Source: Paraglaciecola mesophila KMM 241 (GTDB lineage: Bacteria; Pseudomonadota; Gammaproteobacteria; Enterobacterales; Alteromonadaceae). From it: a stretch of 64,000 bases of DNA. The stretch is from NCBI RefSeq assembly GCF_000315015.1, contig NZ_BAEP01000070.1, positions 1-64,000 of the forward strand. The letters run 5' to 3'. Positions 18,904-27,872 of this stretch are shown in pieces. A program made the position numbers and the translations under genes. The notes under the pieces are model-generated. The model was not told the DNA's origin, did not search any database, and saw only the letters and a list, made by a program, of their open reading frames with translations. Position 1 is the first letter of the stretch. Every line of letters begins with the position of its first letter.

Positions 18904-20373
18904 ATGAAAAGCAAGTCGGACATCGGTTTAGTCGGTTTAGCCGTAATGGGTGAGAATTTGATCCTTAATATGGAATCAAAAGGTTTCACTGTAACTGCCT
19001 ATAACAGAAGTTATTCAAAGGTTGAAAAATTTATTGGTGGGCGCGCTAAAGGTAAAAATATCCGCGGTGCAGATAGCGTACAATCCTTAGTGGAATCTCT
19101 TGCCACTCCACGTAAAGTGATGTTGATGGTTAAAGCAGGTCAAGCCGTAGATGATTTTATCGAACAGCTTATTCCTTTTCTTGACGAAGGCGACATCATC
19201 ATTGACGGTGGCAACACTCACTTCCCAGATTCAAATCGCAGAACCGAATATTTAGAGAGCAAAGGCTTATTGTATATCGGTACAGGCGTGTCTGGTGGTG
19301 AAGAGGGTGCATTAAAAGGTCCTTCTATTATGCCTGGCGGCTCTAAAAAAGCGTGGCCATTAGTGAAGGATATTTTCCAAGCGATTTCAGCCAAAGTGGC
19401 TGATGAAGATGGTAACGAAGTTGTTCCTTGCTGTGATTGGGTCGGCGATGCTGGCGCCGGTCATTTCGTTAAAATGGTGCACAACGGCATTGAATACGGT
19501 GACATGCAACTCATCTGCGAAGCCTATCAGTTAATGAAAGTAGTACTTGGCTTAAACTCTGATGAAATCCAAAAAGTATTTGCGCATTGGAATACAACCG
19601 AACTAGACAGTTACCTTATCGACATCACCAAAGACATCTTTGCCTTCAAAGATGAAGATGGAGAACCTCTTGTTGAAAAAATCCTCGATACAGCAGGGCA
19701 AAAGGGCACAGGTAAATGGACTGGGGTAACCGCTCTCGACTTGGGCGTTCCGTTGACGTTAATCGCCGATTCTGTATTCGCTCGTTGTATTTCTGCGAAA
19801 AAAGAGCAACGTGTAGAAGCATCAAAGGTAGTGACTGGGCCTGAGGTTAACTTCACCGGTGATAAAGAAGCCTTCATCGAAAACCTTCGCCAGGCAGTAC
19901 TTGCCGCTAAAATCGTATCCTATGCTCAGGGTTATATGCTAATGCAAGAAGCAGCGAAAGAGTTCGGCTGGGAGCTTAACTATGGTGGTATCGCGCTAAT
20001 GTGGCGTGGCGGTTGTATTATCCGCTCTGCGTTCTTAGGCAAAATAAAAGAGGCTTATGATACCGATCCTAAGCTGGAAAACTTATTGCTTACGCCTTAT
20101 TTCAAAGACACAGTTGAATCTGCTCAAGCAGGGTGGAGGAATGTGGTTGGCACTGCTGTAATGAATGGTATTGCCATTCCTTGCTTAAGCTCTGCGTTAA
20201 CTTATTTCGATGGGTTTAGAACTGCGCGTCTGCCAGCGAATTTGTTGCAAGCACAACGCGACTATTTCGGTGCCCACACATATGAGCGCACAGACAAGCC
20301 AAGAGGTGAGTTTTTCCACACCAATTGGACTGGACGTGGTGGGGATACAGCCTCGACTACTTACGACGTATAG
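18904..20373 (+). CDS. gnd: 6-phosphogluconate dehydrogenase, decarboxylating
   Basis: A 489-residue enzyme of the oxidative pentose phosphate pathway converting 6-phosphogluconate to ribulose 5-phosphate with NADP reduction. The N-terminal dinucleotide motif GLVGLAVMGENLILN, IIDGGNTHF, GTGVSGGEEGALKGPSIMPGG and FVKMVHNGIEYGDMQ are diagnostic. The C-terminus ERTDKPRGEFFHTNW closes the substrate site. It is monocistronic, with no zwf or pgl nearby. Confidence 0.97.
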   Translation: MKSKSDIGLVGLAVMGENLILNMESKGFTVTAYNRSYSKVEKFIGGRAKGKNIRGADSVQSLVESLATPRKVMLMVKAGQAVDDFIEQLIPFLDEGDIIIDGGNTHFPDSNRRTEYLESKGLLYIGTGVSGGEEGALKGPSIMPGGSKKAWPLVKDIFQAISAKVADEDGNEVVPCCDWVGDAGAGHFVKMVHNGIEYGDMQLICEAYQLMKVVLGLNSDEIQKVFAHWNTTELDSYLIDITKDIFAFKDEDGEPLVEKILDTAGQKGTGKWTGVTALDLGVPLTLIADSVFARCISAKKEQRVEASKVVTGPEVNFTGDKEAFIENLRQAVLAAKIVSYAQGYMLMQEAAKEFGWELNYGGIALMWRGGCIIRSAFLGKIKEAYDTDPKLENLLLTPYFKDTVESAQAGWRNVVGTAVMNGIAIPCLSSALTYFDGFRTARLPANLLQAQRDYFGAHTYERTDKPRGEFFHTNWTGRGGDTASTTYDV

Positions 20374-20400
20374 TGTTTAACTAACGTCAACGATTAAAGA

Positions 20401-20434
20401 GAGTTAAGGGCAGGGGACATGCTGCTCTTAACTC
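20401..20434 (+). terminator. Terminator-like hairpin after gnd
   Basis: GAGTTAAGGGCAG (20401-20413) pairs with CTGCTCTTAACTC (20422-20434) with one G-T wobble, a 13-bp stem 28 bases after the stop. The T run is weak. Confidence 0.6.
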
Positions 20435-20952
20435 ATTTGCTATTGACTATCACATGTTCGAACCGCTTCAGCTGACATCTTAGCAAGCCTATAACTCCAA
20501 ATTTATCTGAGTTATATCATCACTTTATTCAACGTTTATCATAATGTGTTCTCTAAGCGTATAAAGCATTAACATTGGTGTATTCGCTGCGCTTGGGCTA
20601 AGCGTCTGATAATGAATGCAGGCAATAACGTATTCACTTTTGTAATTTCAATATCTTACTGATATTAAAATCTAACAAAACAGTGAGCTAAATAATCGCA
20701 ATGTGTCTTCATACCCGTATAACGCTAATTATATGGGTGTAATACCCATTCTAATAATTCATTGACGTCTCAAAGCTCATCAAGTGGGTTTTTCGCTCAC
20801 ATAGAGATAAAGACGTGAATGGTGATATAATTGACGAATAATCAGCTGTAATCTACGGCAGCCAGTTAATCTAGAACGCCTATTGACGCTATACCAGTGT
20901 TTTAACGAATTTCTTTCAATGTATTATTATCAAAACCAGTAAAGGCCCACTT
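20435..20952. other. Intergenic region
   Basis: About 520 bases without a gene I can support. An imperfect palindrome centred on ATGGGT-GTAAT-ACCCAT (20733-20749) extends into AT-rich arms and may be a repeat remnant or operator. The promoter of the following gene should lie here. Confidence 0.4.
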
Positions 20953-21768
20953 TTGACATCAATCACATTCGGTTCTTTCGCACTTCCTGTATCACCTATT
21001 ATTCTAATGTTTAGCCTTATGATAGGGCTGTTGGTGGTGGGTATTTTAGGCAGAAAACAGAGCATTTCCGTAGGAGATTCACTGGTTAGCATTGTCATTT
21101 ACAGTTTAGTGGTAGGCAGAATCGTATTTGTCGTTAAGTTTTTCGATAGTTACGACTCGCTATGGCAAGTATTAGATATACGAGACCGCGGTATTGATAC
21201 GTTCTCCAGTTTCATTGCAGGTTTTCTCATTCTCTTGTTACAAATACATCGACATCCGCAGCAACGAAAAATACTTATAACGGGTGCAGCGACAACGGTC
21301 CTGTTATTTACTAGTATCCAGGGGATCATCAACGCTGGCAACGAGCAGTCAGCACTTCCTAATTTAGCCTTTGATACGCCACAGGGTGCTTCAGTCAATC
21401 TGCAACACGTCTCAAATCAAAACATAACGGTGATTAACCTTTGGGCTTCTTGGTGTGGGCCTTGTAGACGTGAAATGCCCGTACTCTATAGCGCTGAGCA
21501 AAGCTTCCCGAATGTTAAGTTTATTATGTTAAATCAAAGAGAGCCCGCAGATGTGGTCACTGAGTTTTTAGCAGAAATCGATTTACACTTTAATTATGTA
21601 TTGCTCGACTCCAAAGGAGATATCGCCACAATGATGGGTGCCCATGGTTTACCCATGACACTGTTTTACGATGAAAATGGCGAGATGGTATCCAGCCACT
21701 TTGGCGAAGTATCTGCGGCGAGCTTACAGGCTGAATTGCAAAATTTAACTCAAAACAGCACTCAGTAA
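20953..21768 (+). CDS. Membrane protein with C-terminal TlpA-like thioredoxin domain
   Basis: A 271-residue protein. Residues about 10-120 hold four hydrophobic helices with spacing reminiscent of prolipoprotein diacylglyceryl transferase (Lgt)-type membrane domains (VGRIVFVVKFFDSY), but without clear catalytic residues. Residues about 130-265 are a periplasmic thioredoxin fold with WASWCGPCRREMP, a CGPC redox motif typical of TlpA/ResA proteins. It may reduce cytochrome-maturation apoproteins or other exported thiols. The start is TTG at 20953. It stands alone, with gnd upstream and a convergent gene downstream. Confidence 0.82.
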   Translation: MTSITFGSFALPVSPIILMFSLMIGLLVVGILGRKQSISVGDSLVSIVIYSLVVGRIVFVVKFFDSYDSLWQVLDIRDRGIDTFSSFIAGFLILLLQIHRHPQQRKILITGAATTVLLFTSIQGIINAGNEQSALPNLAFDTPQGASVNLQHVSNQNITVINLWASWCGPCRREMPVLYSAEQSFPNVKFIMLNQREPADVVTEFLAEIDLHFNYVLLDSKGDIATMMGAHGLPMTLFYDENGEMVSSHFGEVSAASLQAELQNLTQNSTQ

Positions 21769-21776
21769 CGCCCGTC

Positions 21777-22052
21777 TTATTTGCCTGAACGGACTTTGTA
21801 TTGGGAGGTACAATAACCGCGGCTCACCGACGGATTGCGTATTTTCTGGTGTTTGGTTTTACGTCCAGCGACACGAGCTCGCCAATTTTTAAATGCCCTT
21901 AGATGTAAGTTGGCGCGCATCAAGTTAATAGTTTGCGACTCGCTGAAGCCATACTCCCGATGAATGGCTTCAAAGGGTGTTCGATCTTCCCAAGCCATTT
22001 CGATAATGCGTGAGACCTCTGGTGTCATTAAGTTGTGTTTATCCAAGTTCAT
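21777..22052 (-). CDS. TIGR03643-type small conserved protein
   Basis: The 91-residue product carries IIEMAWEDRTPFEAIHREYG, LMRANLH and VAGRKTKH, the signature of the family known as TIGR03643, whose function is unknown. A helix-turn-helix-like layout and basic C-terminus suggest nucleic-acid contact, as inference. ATG 22052 follows GAGG at normal spacing; a further upstream ATG adds a His-rich leader that looks spurious. Such genes often lie near photolyase genes, but none is seen here. Confidence 0.8.
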   Translation of the reverse strand: MNLDKHNLMTPEVSRIIEMAWEDRTPFEAIHREYGFSESQTINLMRANLHLRAFKNWRARVAGRKTKHQKIRNPSVSRGYCTSQYKVRSGK

Positions 22053-23044
22053 ATTGCCTCTAATAACGTGCACGTTGTGATGATGCATTTTTCATAGCGC
22101 TCTTATACGATACTCAGCGACATCTTAGATCACCCTGAGACTCTAACTTATGGCAATAGTGCGAGTGCGCGATTAAGCGAAATACATTGGTCTCTTTAGT
22201 GGTTAAGTCTTAATGCCATGAGTATGCTAGGCAGTAAACCGAACAACTTTGTATCTAGGTTAAAGTCCTATTTTCGAAGGGCACGTTTGACGCTCGTTGT
22301 TGGTAAGTGGCTTATTTAATGTCTAATGTAGTCAATTTAACATAATATACATTATACGAATATTTGGATGTTGAGATATTAGTACTATATTATGCGTCTG
22401 GCCAAACTTGGGCTCACTGCAGACTCAATTCGGTTTTAGCCATGTCACAGCATTTTAGCAATCCGAGTCCGTTGTGTGCAGTTGTTGGCATATACCTGCT
22501 TTTACCAACTATCGCATTATATCGCGTTTTAACTCGTACTTAGTTTTGGTGCTATTTTTGGCTCTATGCTTATTAATTAACGTGTTCTTTAGACAAAGCA
22601 CCATTAATAACTCATACGCTTGCGTAATATCTAAAAGAATTCCGAGCATCATTCAAAATAATCGTTTGCCTCTGCTTTTTGCCGCCTTGTAGGAATTTCC
22701 TAGCAGACCTGTGAGATTCGAGTTAAATCCCTAATAAGTTGTTATCGTTGCTAACACCAGAAAATATCTATTCTCAAAAAGCATTGGTTCATAGAAATCA
22801 CATCTCTAAAATGTACCTTAATCTAGACTCATAGCGATCAACTTGTGATTCAAACCCTCAGCAGATATCACTTTAATCAATAAACATACTGATATGAGAC
22901 ATCGTAGCAATCCACGACGTTTTACTCGATTATCGTCTTTATACGTTTGCAACAATACACCTGTGCAGCAACTAATACTTTAAATCCACCACTTAATATC
23001 GTATATTTACGAATAACGATATTTATAACCTGGTTTGACTAAAT
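22053..23044. other. Long AT-rich non-coding stretch
   Basis: Almost 1 kb lacks any frame with family resemblance. Several short frames exist but have no ribosome site. It could hold promoter elements for both flanking genes, a small RNA, or decayed sequence. The last 50 bases carry the operator described separately. Confidence 0.45.
22995..23023 (+). promoter_or_regulatory. Inverted repeat upstream of the YeeE/YedE operon (candidate ArsR operator)
   Basis: AATATCGT (22995-23002) and ACGATATT (23016-23023) form an 8-bp dyad spaced by 13 bases, ending 21 bp before the first ATG. It is a sensible site for the ArsR-family repressor encoded at the end of the operon. Confidence 0.5.
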
Positions 23045-23524
23045 ATGAACACTAATTTGTTTCTACAGGCCTTTTTAGGCGGCGGTTTAATCGGCTTAGG
23101 TGCTTTTGCACTGATGCTGTTTAACGGCAGAATTGCTGGTATTTCCGGTATCACTTTCGGCGCTATCTTTAGTCAGGGTAACGGCAGTAAAGATAGTAAT
23201 AGCGAGAACCGTAAGTGGCGTTGGTTCTTCATTCTTGGGTTAGTAATTGCACCATTGATCACCCGTGTGTTTGGCTTTTCATTGCCCGATACCTTTCCCA
23301 ATGCCTTTAGTGCGAGTAACAATAATATAGTCAATATATCATTGATGGTAATTGGCGGTTTATTAGTGGGTTTTGGTACTAACTTAGGTTCAGGCTGCAC
23401 CAGCGGCCACGGTATATGCGGTATTAGTCGTTTCTCTGGTCGCTCGATAACCGCAACATGTGTGTTTATGGTTTCTGCCATTATCACGGTCGCGTTGATT
23501 AAACACATGTTTGGAGGTGCATAA
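23045..23524 (+). CDS. YeeE/YedE family sulfur transporter, first half
   Basis: A 159-residue membrane protein with about four helices. GFGTNLGSGCTSGHGICG is the conserved cysteine pore motif of YeeE/YedE (TsuA-like) proteins that import thiosulfate or related sulfur compounds. The family is often split into paired half-size subunits, as here. Its TAA overlaps the ATG of the next gene by one base. Confidence 0.88.
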   Translation: MNTNLFLQAFLGGGLIGLGAFALMLFNGRIAGISGITFGAIFSQGNGSKDSNSENRKWRWFFILGLVIAPLITRVFGFSLPDTFPNAFSASNNNIVNISLMVIGGLLVGFGTNLGSGCTSGHGICGISRFSGRSITATCVFMVSAIITVALIKHMFGGA

Positions 23525-23997
23525 TGCAAGTGACTAATGAACGTAATAATGCGGTTATATCACGGGTTTCAGCGTCAGTTTATAATCTAGTTGCTTTGTT
23601 GTCTGGGCTTTTATTTGGTGCCGGTTTAACTATTTCAACTATGGTTGACCCCGCTCGTGTCATTGCCTTTCTGGATGTATTTGGTGCATGGGAGCCTACC
23701 CTCGCCTTTGTGATGATGGGTGGAATATCTGTGTACATGCCATTGTATTGGGCGTTCGTTAAACCCAAAAATAAAACGGTATTTGGTGGCTCACTTCATC
23801 TGCCAACGAAAACTGACATCGATAAACCGCTGATCTTTGGTGCATTGCTCTTTGGTATCGGCTGGGGAATATCCGGAATTTGCCCCGGGCCCGCGCTGAC
23901 TAATATAACCAGTGGCGATTTAGGTATATATGCTTTCATACTGTCGATGGTAATTGGTATGATTAGCGCCTCCAAAATGAGTAAAAAATTAGGATAA
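23524..23997 (+). CDS. YeeE/YedE family sulfur transporter, second half
   Basis: A 157-residue partner with about four helices. GWGISGICPGPAL is the counterpart cysteine motif. The two halves together match one full-length transporter. It is translationally coupled to the preceding gene and lies five bases before the ArsR gene, so sulfur import and its regulator form one operon. Confidence 0.88.
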   Translation: MQVTNERNNAVISRVSASVYNLVALLSGLLFGAGLTISTMVDPARVIAFLDVFGAWEPTLAFVMMGGISVYMPLYWAFVKPKNKTVFGGSLHLPTKTDIDKPLIFGALLFGIGWGISGICPGPALTNITSGDLGIYAFILSMVIGMISASKMSKKLG

Positions 23998-24002
23998 CCC
24001 AT

Positions 24003-24305
24003 ATGACACTTGATGATATGCGCGACAACGCAGATAAAGCCGCAGCGCTCTTAAAGGCAATGGCTAATCAGCATAGATTAATGTTGTTGTGCTTATTGAA
24101 TAACGGTGAAATGTCAGTTTCCTCGTTAAATCAACAAGTGGCGATCCCCCAATCTAGTTTATCTCAGCACTTAGCGGCGCTGAGACGCGAAAAGTTAGTG
24201 GTGACCAGGCGTGACGCGCAAACTATCTATTACTCTTTGGCCAGTGATGAAGTAAAAGCGATCATTAGTACCTTATATACTTTGTACTGCGCGCCTCGAA
24301 ATTAA
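24003..24305 (+). CDS. ArsR/SmtB-family repressor, BigR/SqrR-like persulfide sensor
   Basis: A 100-residue winged-helix protein with the recognition segment IPQSSLSQHLAALRREKLV. Its cysteines Cys30 (MLLCLLNN) and Cys96 (TLYCAPRN) sit where BigR and SqrR carry the pair that forms a tetrasulfide link with reactive sulfur. It is therefore likely to repress the YeeE/YedE operon until sulfide or persulfide rises. No other metal-binding motif is seen. Confidence 0.85.
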   Translation: MTLDDMRDNADKAAALLKAMANQHRLMLLCLLNNGEMSVSSLNQQVAIPQSSLSQHLAALRREKLVVTRRDAQTIYYSLASDEVKAIISTLYTLYCAPRN

Positions 24306-24340
24306 AACGCGCTACTGGCAAATATAAACTGTCTAAAAAA

Positions 24341-26311
24341 TTAAGGTTGAGGCGCTTGATAAACCGACAAAGTCCACTTAGTGACTTTTTCTTGCATAAT
24401 GTCTTCGTTGACGGGTTTTGTTAGATAGTCATTCATGCCTGCACTTAAACACTTATTTCGCTCGCCTAGCATTGCATTAGCTGTCATGGCAATAATAGGA
24501 ATATTTTTATACAACTCCCCTACTTCGCCTTTACGAATACGCTGACTGGCCTCATATCCATTCATAGTGGGCATTTGGCAGTCCATTAGTACGCAATGAA
24601 TGATTTCATTCCTGCGCTCGGCCAATATCATTTGCTGTAATGCTTCTTTGCCGTTCGTCGCTTGAAGTAAGGTGACAGGTAGTCTGGACAACACGCCTTT
24701 GGCCACTTCAACATTTATTTCGTTGTCATCCACTATCAACACTCTAGCACCTTTAATTTTATCAAATTCAGGGTGTGGGTCTTCAATCAGGCCGTTAATC
24801 TCTGGGGGGCAGTTTACATTCGCAGTATCAGTAGAGGAAACATAGGTATTAAACCGTGTCACTTTTTGCAGAAACTCAGTGCGCAAAATCGGCTTAGTCA
24901 GCACGATTGGCTCGATATGTTTTAACCACGCGGTGGGTTCGCCATCACGTTTAATTAAAACCACTTTAGCGCATTCATCATCCATGGTGACGCATTTTTG
25001 CCACTTCTCATCCAATGCAATTAAGTCAGGATGTTGCTGATCAATCACAATATAATCTACTAACTTTTCTGACCAAGTGCTAGGCATCTCAGCAGCAAAC
25101 ATGTTATCGAAACTCTTAGCTGGCGTTATCGTTCCGCCTAAGGCCTCAATCATCTTGCAAGTACTTTGATATAATTCCTTATGCTCGATGAAAACCGCAG
25201 TGCTGGTATTAGCTAAGCAAGTGGACGGCGGCGACAATTGACACAAATCGACATCTGCACCGATAGAAAAATAAAAAACGCTTCCCTTATTTTTCTGTGA
25301 CGTAAAATTCACCTCACCTTTTAGTAACGTGACTAACTGCCGGCAAATAGACAACCCTAAACCCGTACCGCCATGCTTGGAGGCAACGCTACTGTCAGCT
25401 TGAGAAAACGCGCTAAAAAGTTTGTCTTGGTTTTCTTTGGCTATTCCTTCCCCGGAATCGGTGATAGCGCAATGCAAATGTACCTTGTCCGCAACAAGTT
25501 CAGTATAAGCGGATACTTTGATGTAACCAGTTTCAGTAAATTTAATCGCATTATTGACTAAATTAGTCAGAATTTGTGAAAAACGATGAGGGTCGCTAAC
25601 CATAGATTGGCAATTAAGACCCGACACATCAACGATAAATTCTAAGCCTTTTTCTTGGGCTTTAACCGCCATACTACCACACAGGCTTTCAATCAAATTG
25701 ACGGGATTGAAAGGCTTAATATCTAAATCTAACTTACCCGCTTCAATTTTTGATAGGTCCAGAACATCATTTACCAGAGTCGATAACGTATTGACACTCA
25801 CTTCCGTCATCTCAATATACCGCTGTTGGTTTTCGGATAAGTGTTCACGTTTCACCAAGTTTAATGTACCTATGATCCCGTTAAGGGGCGTTCGCATTTC
25901 ATGGCTAATGTTAGAAATAAACGCGCTTTTTACTCGACTGGCTTTTTGTAATTCCACTGTGCGCAGGGCTACTTTTTCCTCGAGTCTAGCGTTAGCCTGT
26001 TTTATTTTTTCATCTGCAATGCGCTCTTGGGTTACATCTCGAGCAATAATAGCAACGCCTATGATTAGGTCTTCATTATTCGCAATAGGAGAGAATGAAA
26101 GCGCTAAAAACATTGTCGAACCTTCTTTGCTCTCTATCTGAGTCTCAGCACTTAACTGACTGTGGGTGTGGGTAAGCTGTTTAAAAATATCGGCTAACTT
26201 AACATCAACAAATACCTGGAGTTCCATCAACGTTTTGCCAATAACATCTATGGGGGTTAAGTTAAACAACCCCTGTGCTGCTTTGTTCCAACTCTTTACC
26301 CTACCCGTCAT
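24341..26311 (-). CDS. Hybrid histidine kinase, catalytic half (separated by a frameshift)
   Basis: These 656 codons start at an ATG inside a PAS domain. The frame is open further upstream to 26491 and reads LADARAESAAIVSASKDAII, the missing PAS start, but offers no ATG, GTG or TTG there. The domains are PAS, HisKA with HEMRTPLNG, HATPase_c (NLVNNAIKF, DSGEGI, GTGLGLS), a degenerate receiver, and a true receiver with VDDNE, the phosphoacceptor in LMDCQMP, Thr in MTANA and Lys in YLTKPV. It is the natural continuation of the sensor at 26377-27468, from which it differs by a -1 shift. One base appears missing within a run of T or A near 26388-26413. Confidence 0.85.
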   Translation of the reverse strand: MTGRVKSWNKAAQGLFNLTPIDVIGKTLMELQVFVDVKLADIFKQLTHTHSQLSAETQIESKEGSTMFLALSFSPIANNEDLIIGVAIIARDVTQERIADEKIKQANARLEEKVALRTVELQKASRVKSAFISNISHEMRTPLNGIIGTLNLVKREHLSENQQRYIEMTEVSVNTLSTLVNDVLDLSKIEAGKLDLDIKPFNPVNLIESLCGSMAVKAQEKGLEFIVDVSGLNCQSMVSDPHRFSQILTNLVNNAIKFTETGYIKVSAYTELVADKVHLHCAITDSGEGIAKENQDKLFSAFSQADSSVASKHGGTGLGLSICRQLVTLLKGEVNFTSQKNKGSVFYFSIGADVDLCQLSPPSTCLANTSTAVFIEHKELYQSTCKMIEALGGTITPAKSFDNMFAAEMPSTWSEKLVDYIVIDQQHPDLIALDEKWQKCVTMDDECAKVVLIKRDGEPTAWLKHIEPIVLTKPILRTEFLQKVTRFNTYVSSTDTANVNCPPEINGLIEDPHPEFDKIKGARVLIVDDNEINVEVAKGVLSRLPVTLLQATNGKEALQQMILAERRNEIIHCVLMDCQMPTMNGYEASQRIRKGEVGELYKNIPIIAMTANAMLGERNKCLSAGMNDYLTKPVNEDIMQEKVTKWTLSVYQAPQP

Positions 26312-26376
26312 ATCAACACTGATAATCGCATCTTTTGAGGCGCTAACTATTGCAGCTGACTCCGCACGAGCGTCTG

Positions 26377-27468
26377 CTAGCTGTTTGCTTTTCTTCGCAC
26401 TGCGATTAAAAAGGCGAGCACAATCAGCATGACAACTGTCACACTCAATAAAAAAGCATAAACCGTGGTTCTTCTGGACGTTTCGATGGCGTTAACAAAA
26501 CGCTCCGGAGCAATCAACTTGGCTCGAACAAAGCCACCATCAATCTCGCCATTGAGAGTCACTTTCTGATCTAATACATAAAAAACATCATCTTCTTTGC
26601 CGCGATAGCTAATTTGTGAAAAGCGCTGTGATATATTTTCTTTGACGCTAAATACAGAGTTCCAGTTAAACTCTGGCGAAAGGTCTCGACTGTACTGATA
26701 TTTTGCATCGGGAGTGATAAGAAAATATCCATCACTGTCAGTTAACATAAGAAAGTTTGGTGAGTTCACCGTGTTGCTCAATGAGTTAAACAGCGACAAG
26801 GTATTGATGTTAACAATCAGGAATCCAAAGCGGTTGCCACTGTCGTCAAATATTGGCAGTGATAATCGCAACATAGGTCGATATGGATAATCCAGTTTGC
26901 CAAACTCTCTGTTAAGCGAAATCCGCGACATGTAAATTTCCCCCTCTGACAAAACCGAGCTCTTTTGGGCGTATTCACTGGTCCGTTTACTTTGTAAATG
27001 CTCCGGTGACACGACTTCAATACTACCAGCCACTCTATCAACCCTCACTATCTCCATGGCAGTCTTATCAGCGCTTATCACCCTTATTTGATCGTACTCA
27101 GGGTTACTTGTTAAAAAAGCAGAAAAGATCATTTCCAAGCGTTGTCGCCATTGAGCGGATGTTGTGTTGTCGAGCGGATCAACACCGTTATGTTCCAATG
27201 CTCTGGGTAACCCGCTGATTGGAGGAGTCGCATGCAGAAAGCGTAAATCTTGGCGATAATTTTTGATGCTCTCTTGAGCCTGAGCACTGATTTGCTCGCC
27301 CGTTGCCGACAGAGTGCTTTTTAACTCATCTGTAACAGACTGGCTTAATTGCAATTCGAATACCGCTACTGCGCTGGCCAGTAGGAGCAAAATAGCCACT
27401 GATGTTATTAGTAACACTGGCTTGCGACTTTTAAATAGACTACGAAGAAGAGGAATCGCCTGCGCCAT
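26377..27468 (-). CDS. Membrane sensor half of the same histidine kinase (dCache-type)
   Basis: This 363-residue product has a transmembrane helix near residues 19-37, a periplasmic region of about 290 residues with dCache/PDC character (YPYRPMLRLSLPIFDDSGNR and DGYFLITPD), and a second helix at 340-357 (VVMLIVLAFLIAV). It stops ten residues after that helix, just where a PAS domain should begin. The kinase half follows in the -1 frame, overlapping by 115 bases of open frame. Alone it would be a receptor with no output. A sequence error, a true mutation or ribosomal slippage could each explain this. Confidence 0.82.
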   Translation of the reverse strand: MAQAIPLLRSLFKSRKPVLLITSVAILLLLASAVAVFELQLSQSVTDELKSTLSATGEQISAQAQESIKNYRQDLRFLHATPPISGLPRALEHNGVDPLDNTTSAQWRQRLEMIFSAFLTSNPEYDQIRVISADKTAMEIVRVDRVAGSIEVVSPEHLQSKRTSEYAQKSSVLSEGEIYMSRISLNREFGKLDYPYRPMLRLSLPIFDDSGNRFGFLIVNINTLSLFNSLSNTVNSPNFLMLTDSDGYFLITPDAKYQYSRDLSPEFNWNSVFSVKENISQRFSQISYRGKEDDVFYVLDQKVTLNGEIDGGFVRAKLIAPERFVNAIETSRRTTVYAFLLSVTVVMLIVLAFLIAVRRKANS

Positions 27469-27872
27469 TAATAATCCTTAGTTATCCCTGAGCTTTACAT
27501 CATTGGCAAGTGCCAAACTTTCAGGGCGTACAGACTATATACTTTAGTATAATAAGGCTAGTGAGGTGGTATTCTTTTTCTGCCTCACTTGGGGTGTTTT
27601 TATTACCTAATGGTTATTTGGAGTAAAGCGCGTTTTTGATGTCGATGCCATCAAATCCCTTGTGATTTCGGACATAGGGGCGCTATATTTTTTCTTAGCT
27701 TACGAGGTTTTATCCGTGAATTTACATCCGAAATGAGTGTACTTTCAAACAAGGAATTTATTTGTCCCTTTCGTATAAAAACTTGTTTTAGCACAATATT
27801 TTGATATAAAAATTAAAATAGTATGATAATAAAGCAATCTTAAGTTGCCTTATACAACCAAGGAGTTCCCCA
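27469..27872. other. Intergenic region with dyads
   Basis: No gene is seen. Three symmetric elements stand out: TATACTTTAGTATA (27538-27551), a stem of AGTGAGG with CCTCACT (27560-27566/27583-27589), and TTTGATG-N7-CATCAAA (27635-27655). The last resembles an FNR box but its spacing is wrong. Confidence 0.5.

Noticed and set aside
17175-20373. Genomic island bounded by the integrase
   Set aside because: No tRNA, direct repeats or foreign cargo; gnd and the PQQ dehydrogenase on either side look like ordinary chromosome.
22474-22692. 72-codon frame in the large intergenic gap
   Set aside because: Hydrophobic by AT-rich composition, no ribosome site, no recognisable domain.
27635-27655. TTTGATG-N7-CATCAAA as an FNR box before the usp gene
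   Set aside because: The half-sites are spaced too far apart for FNR.
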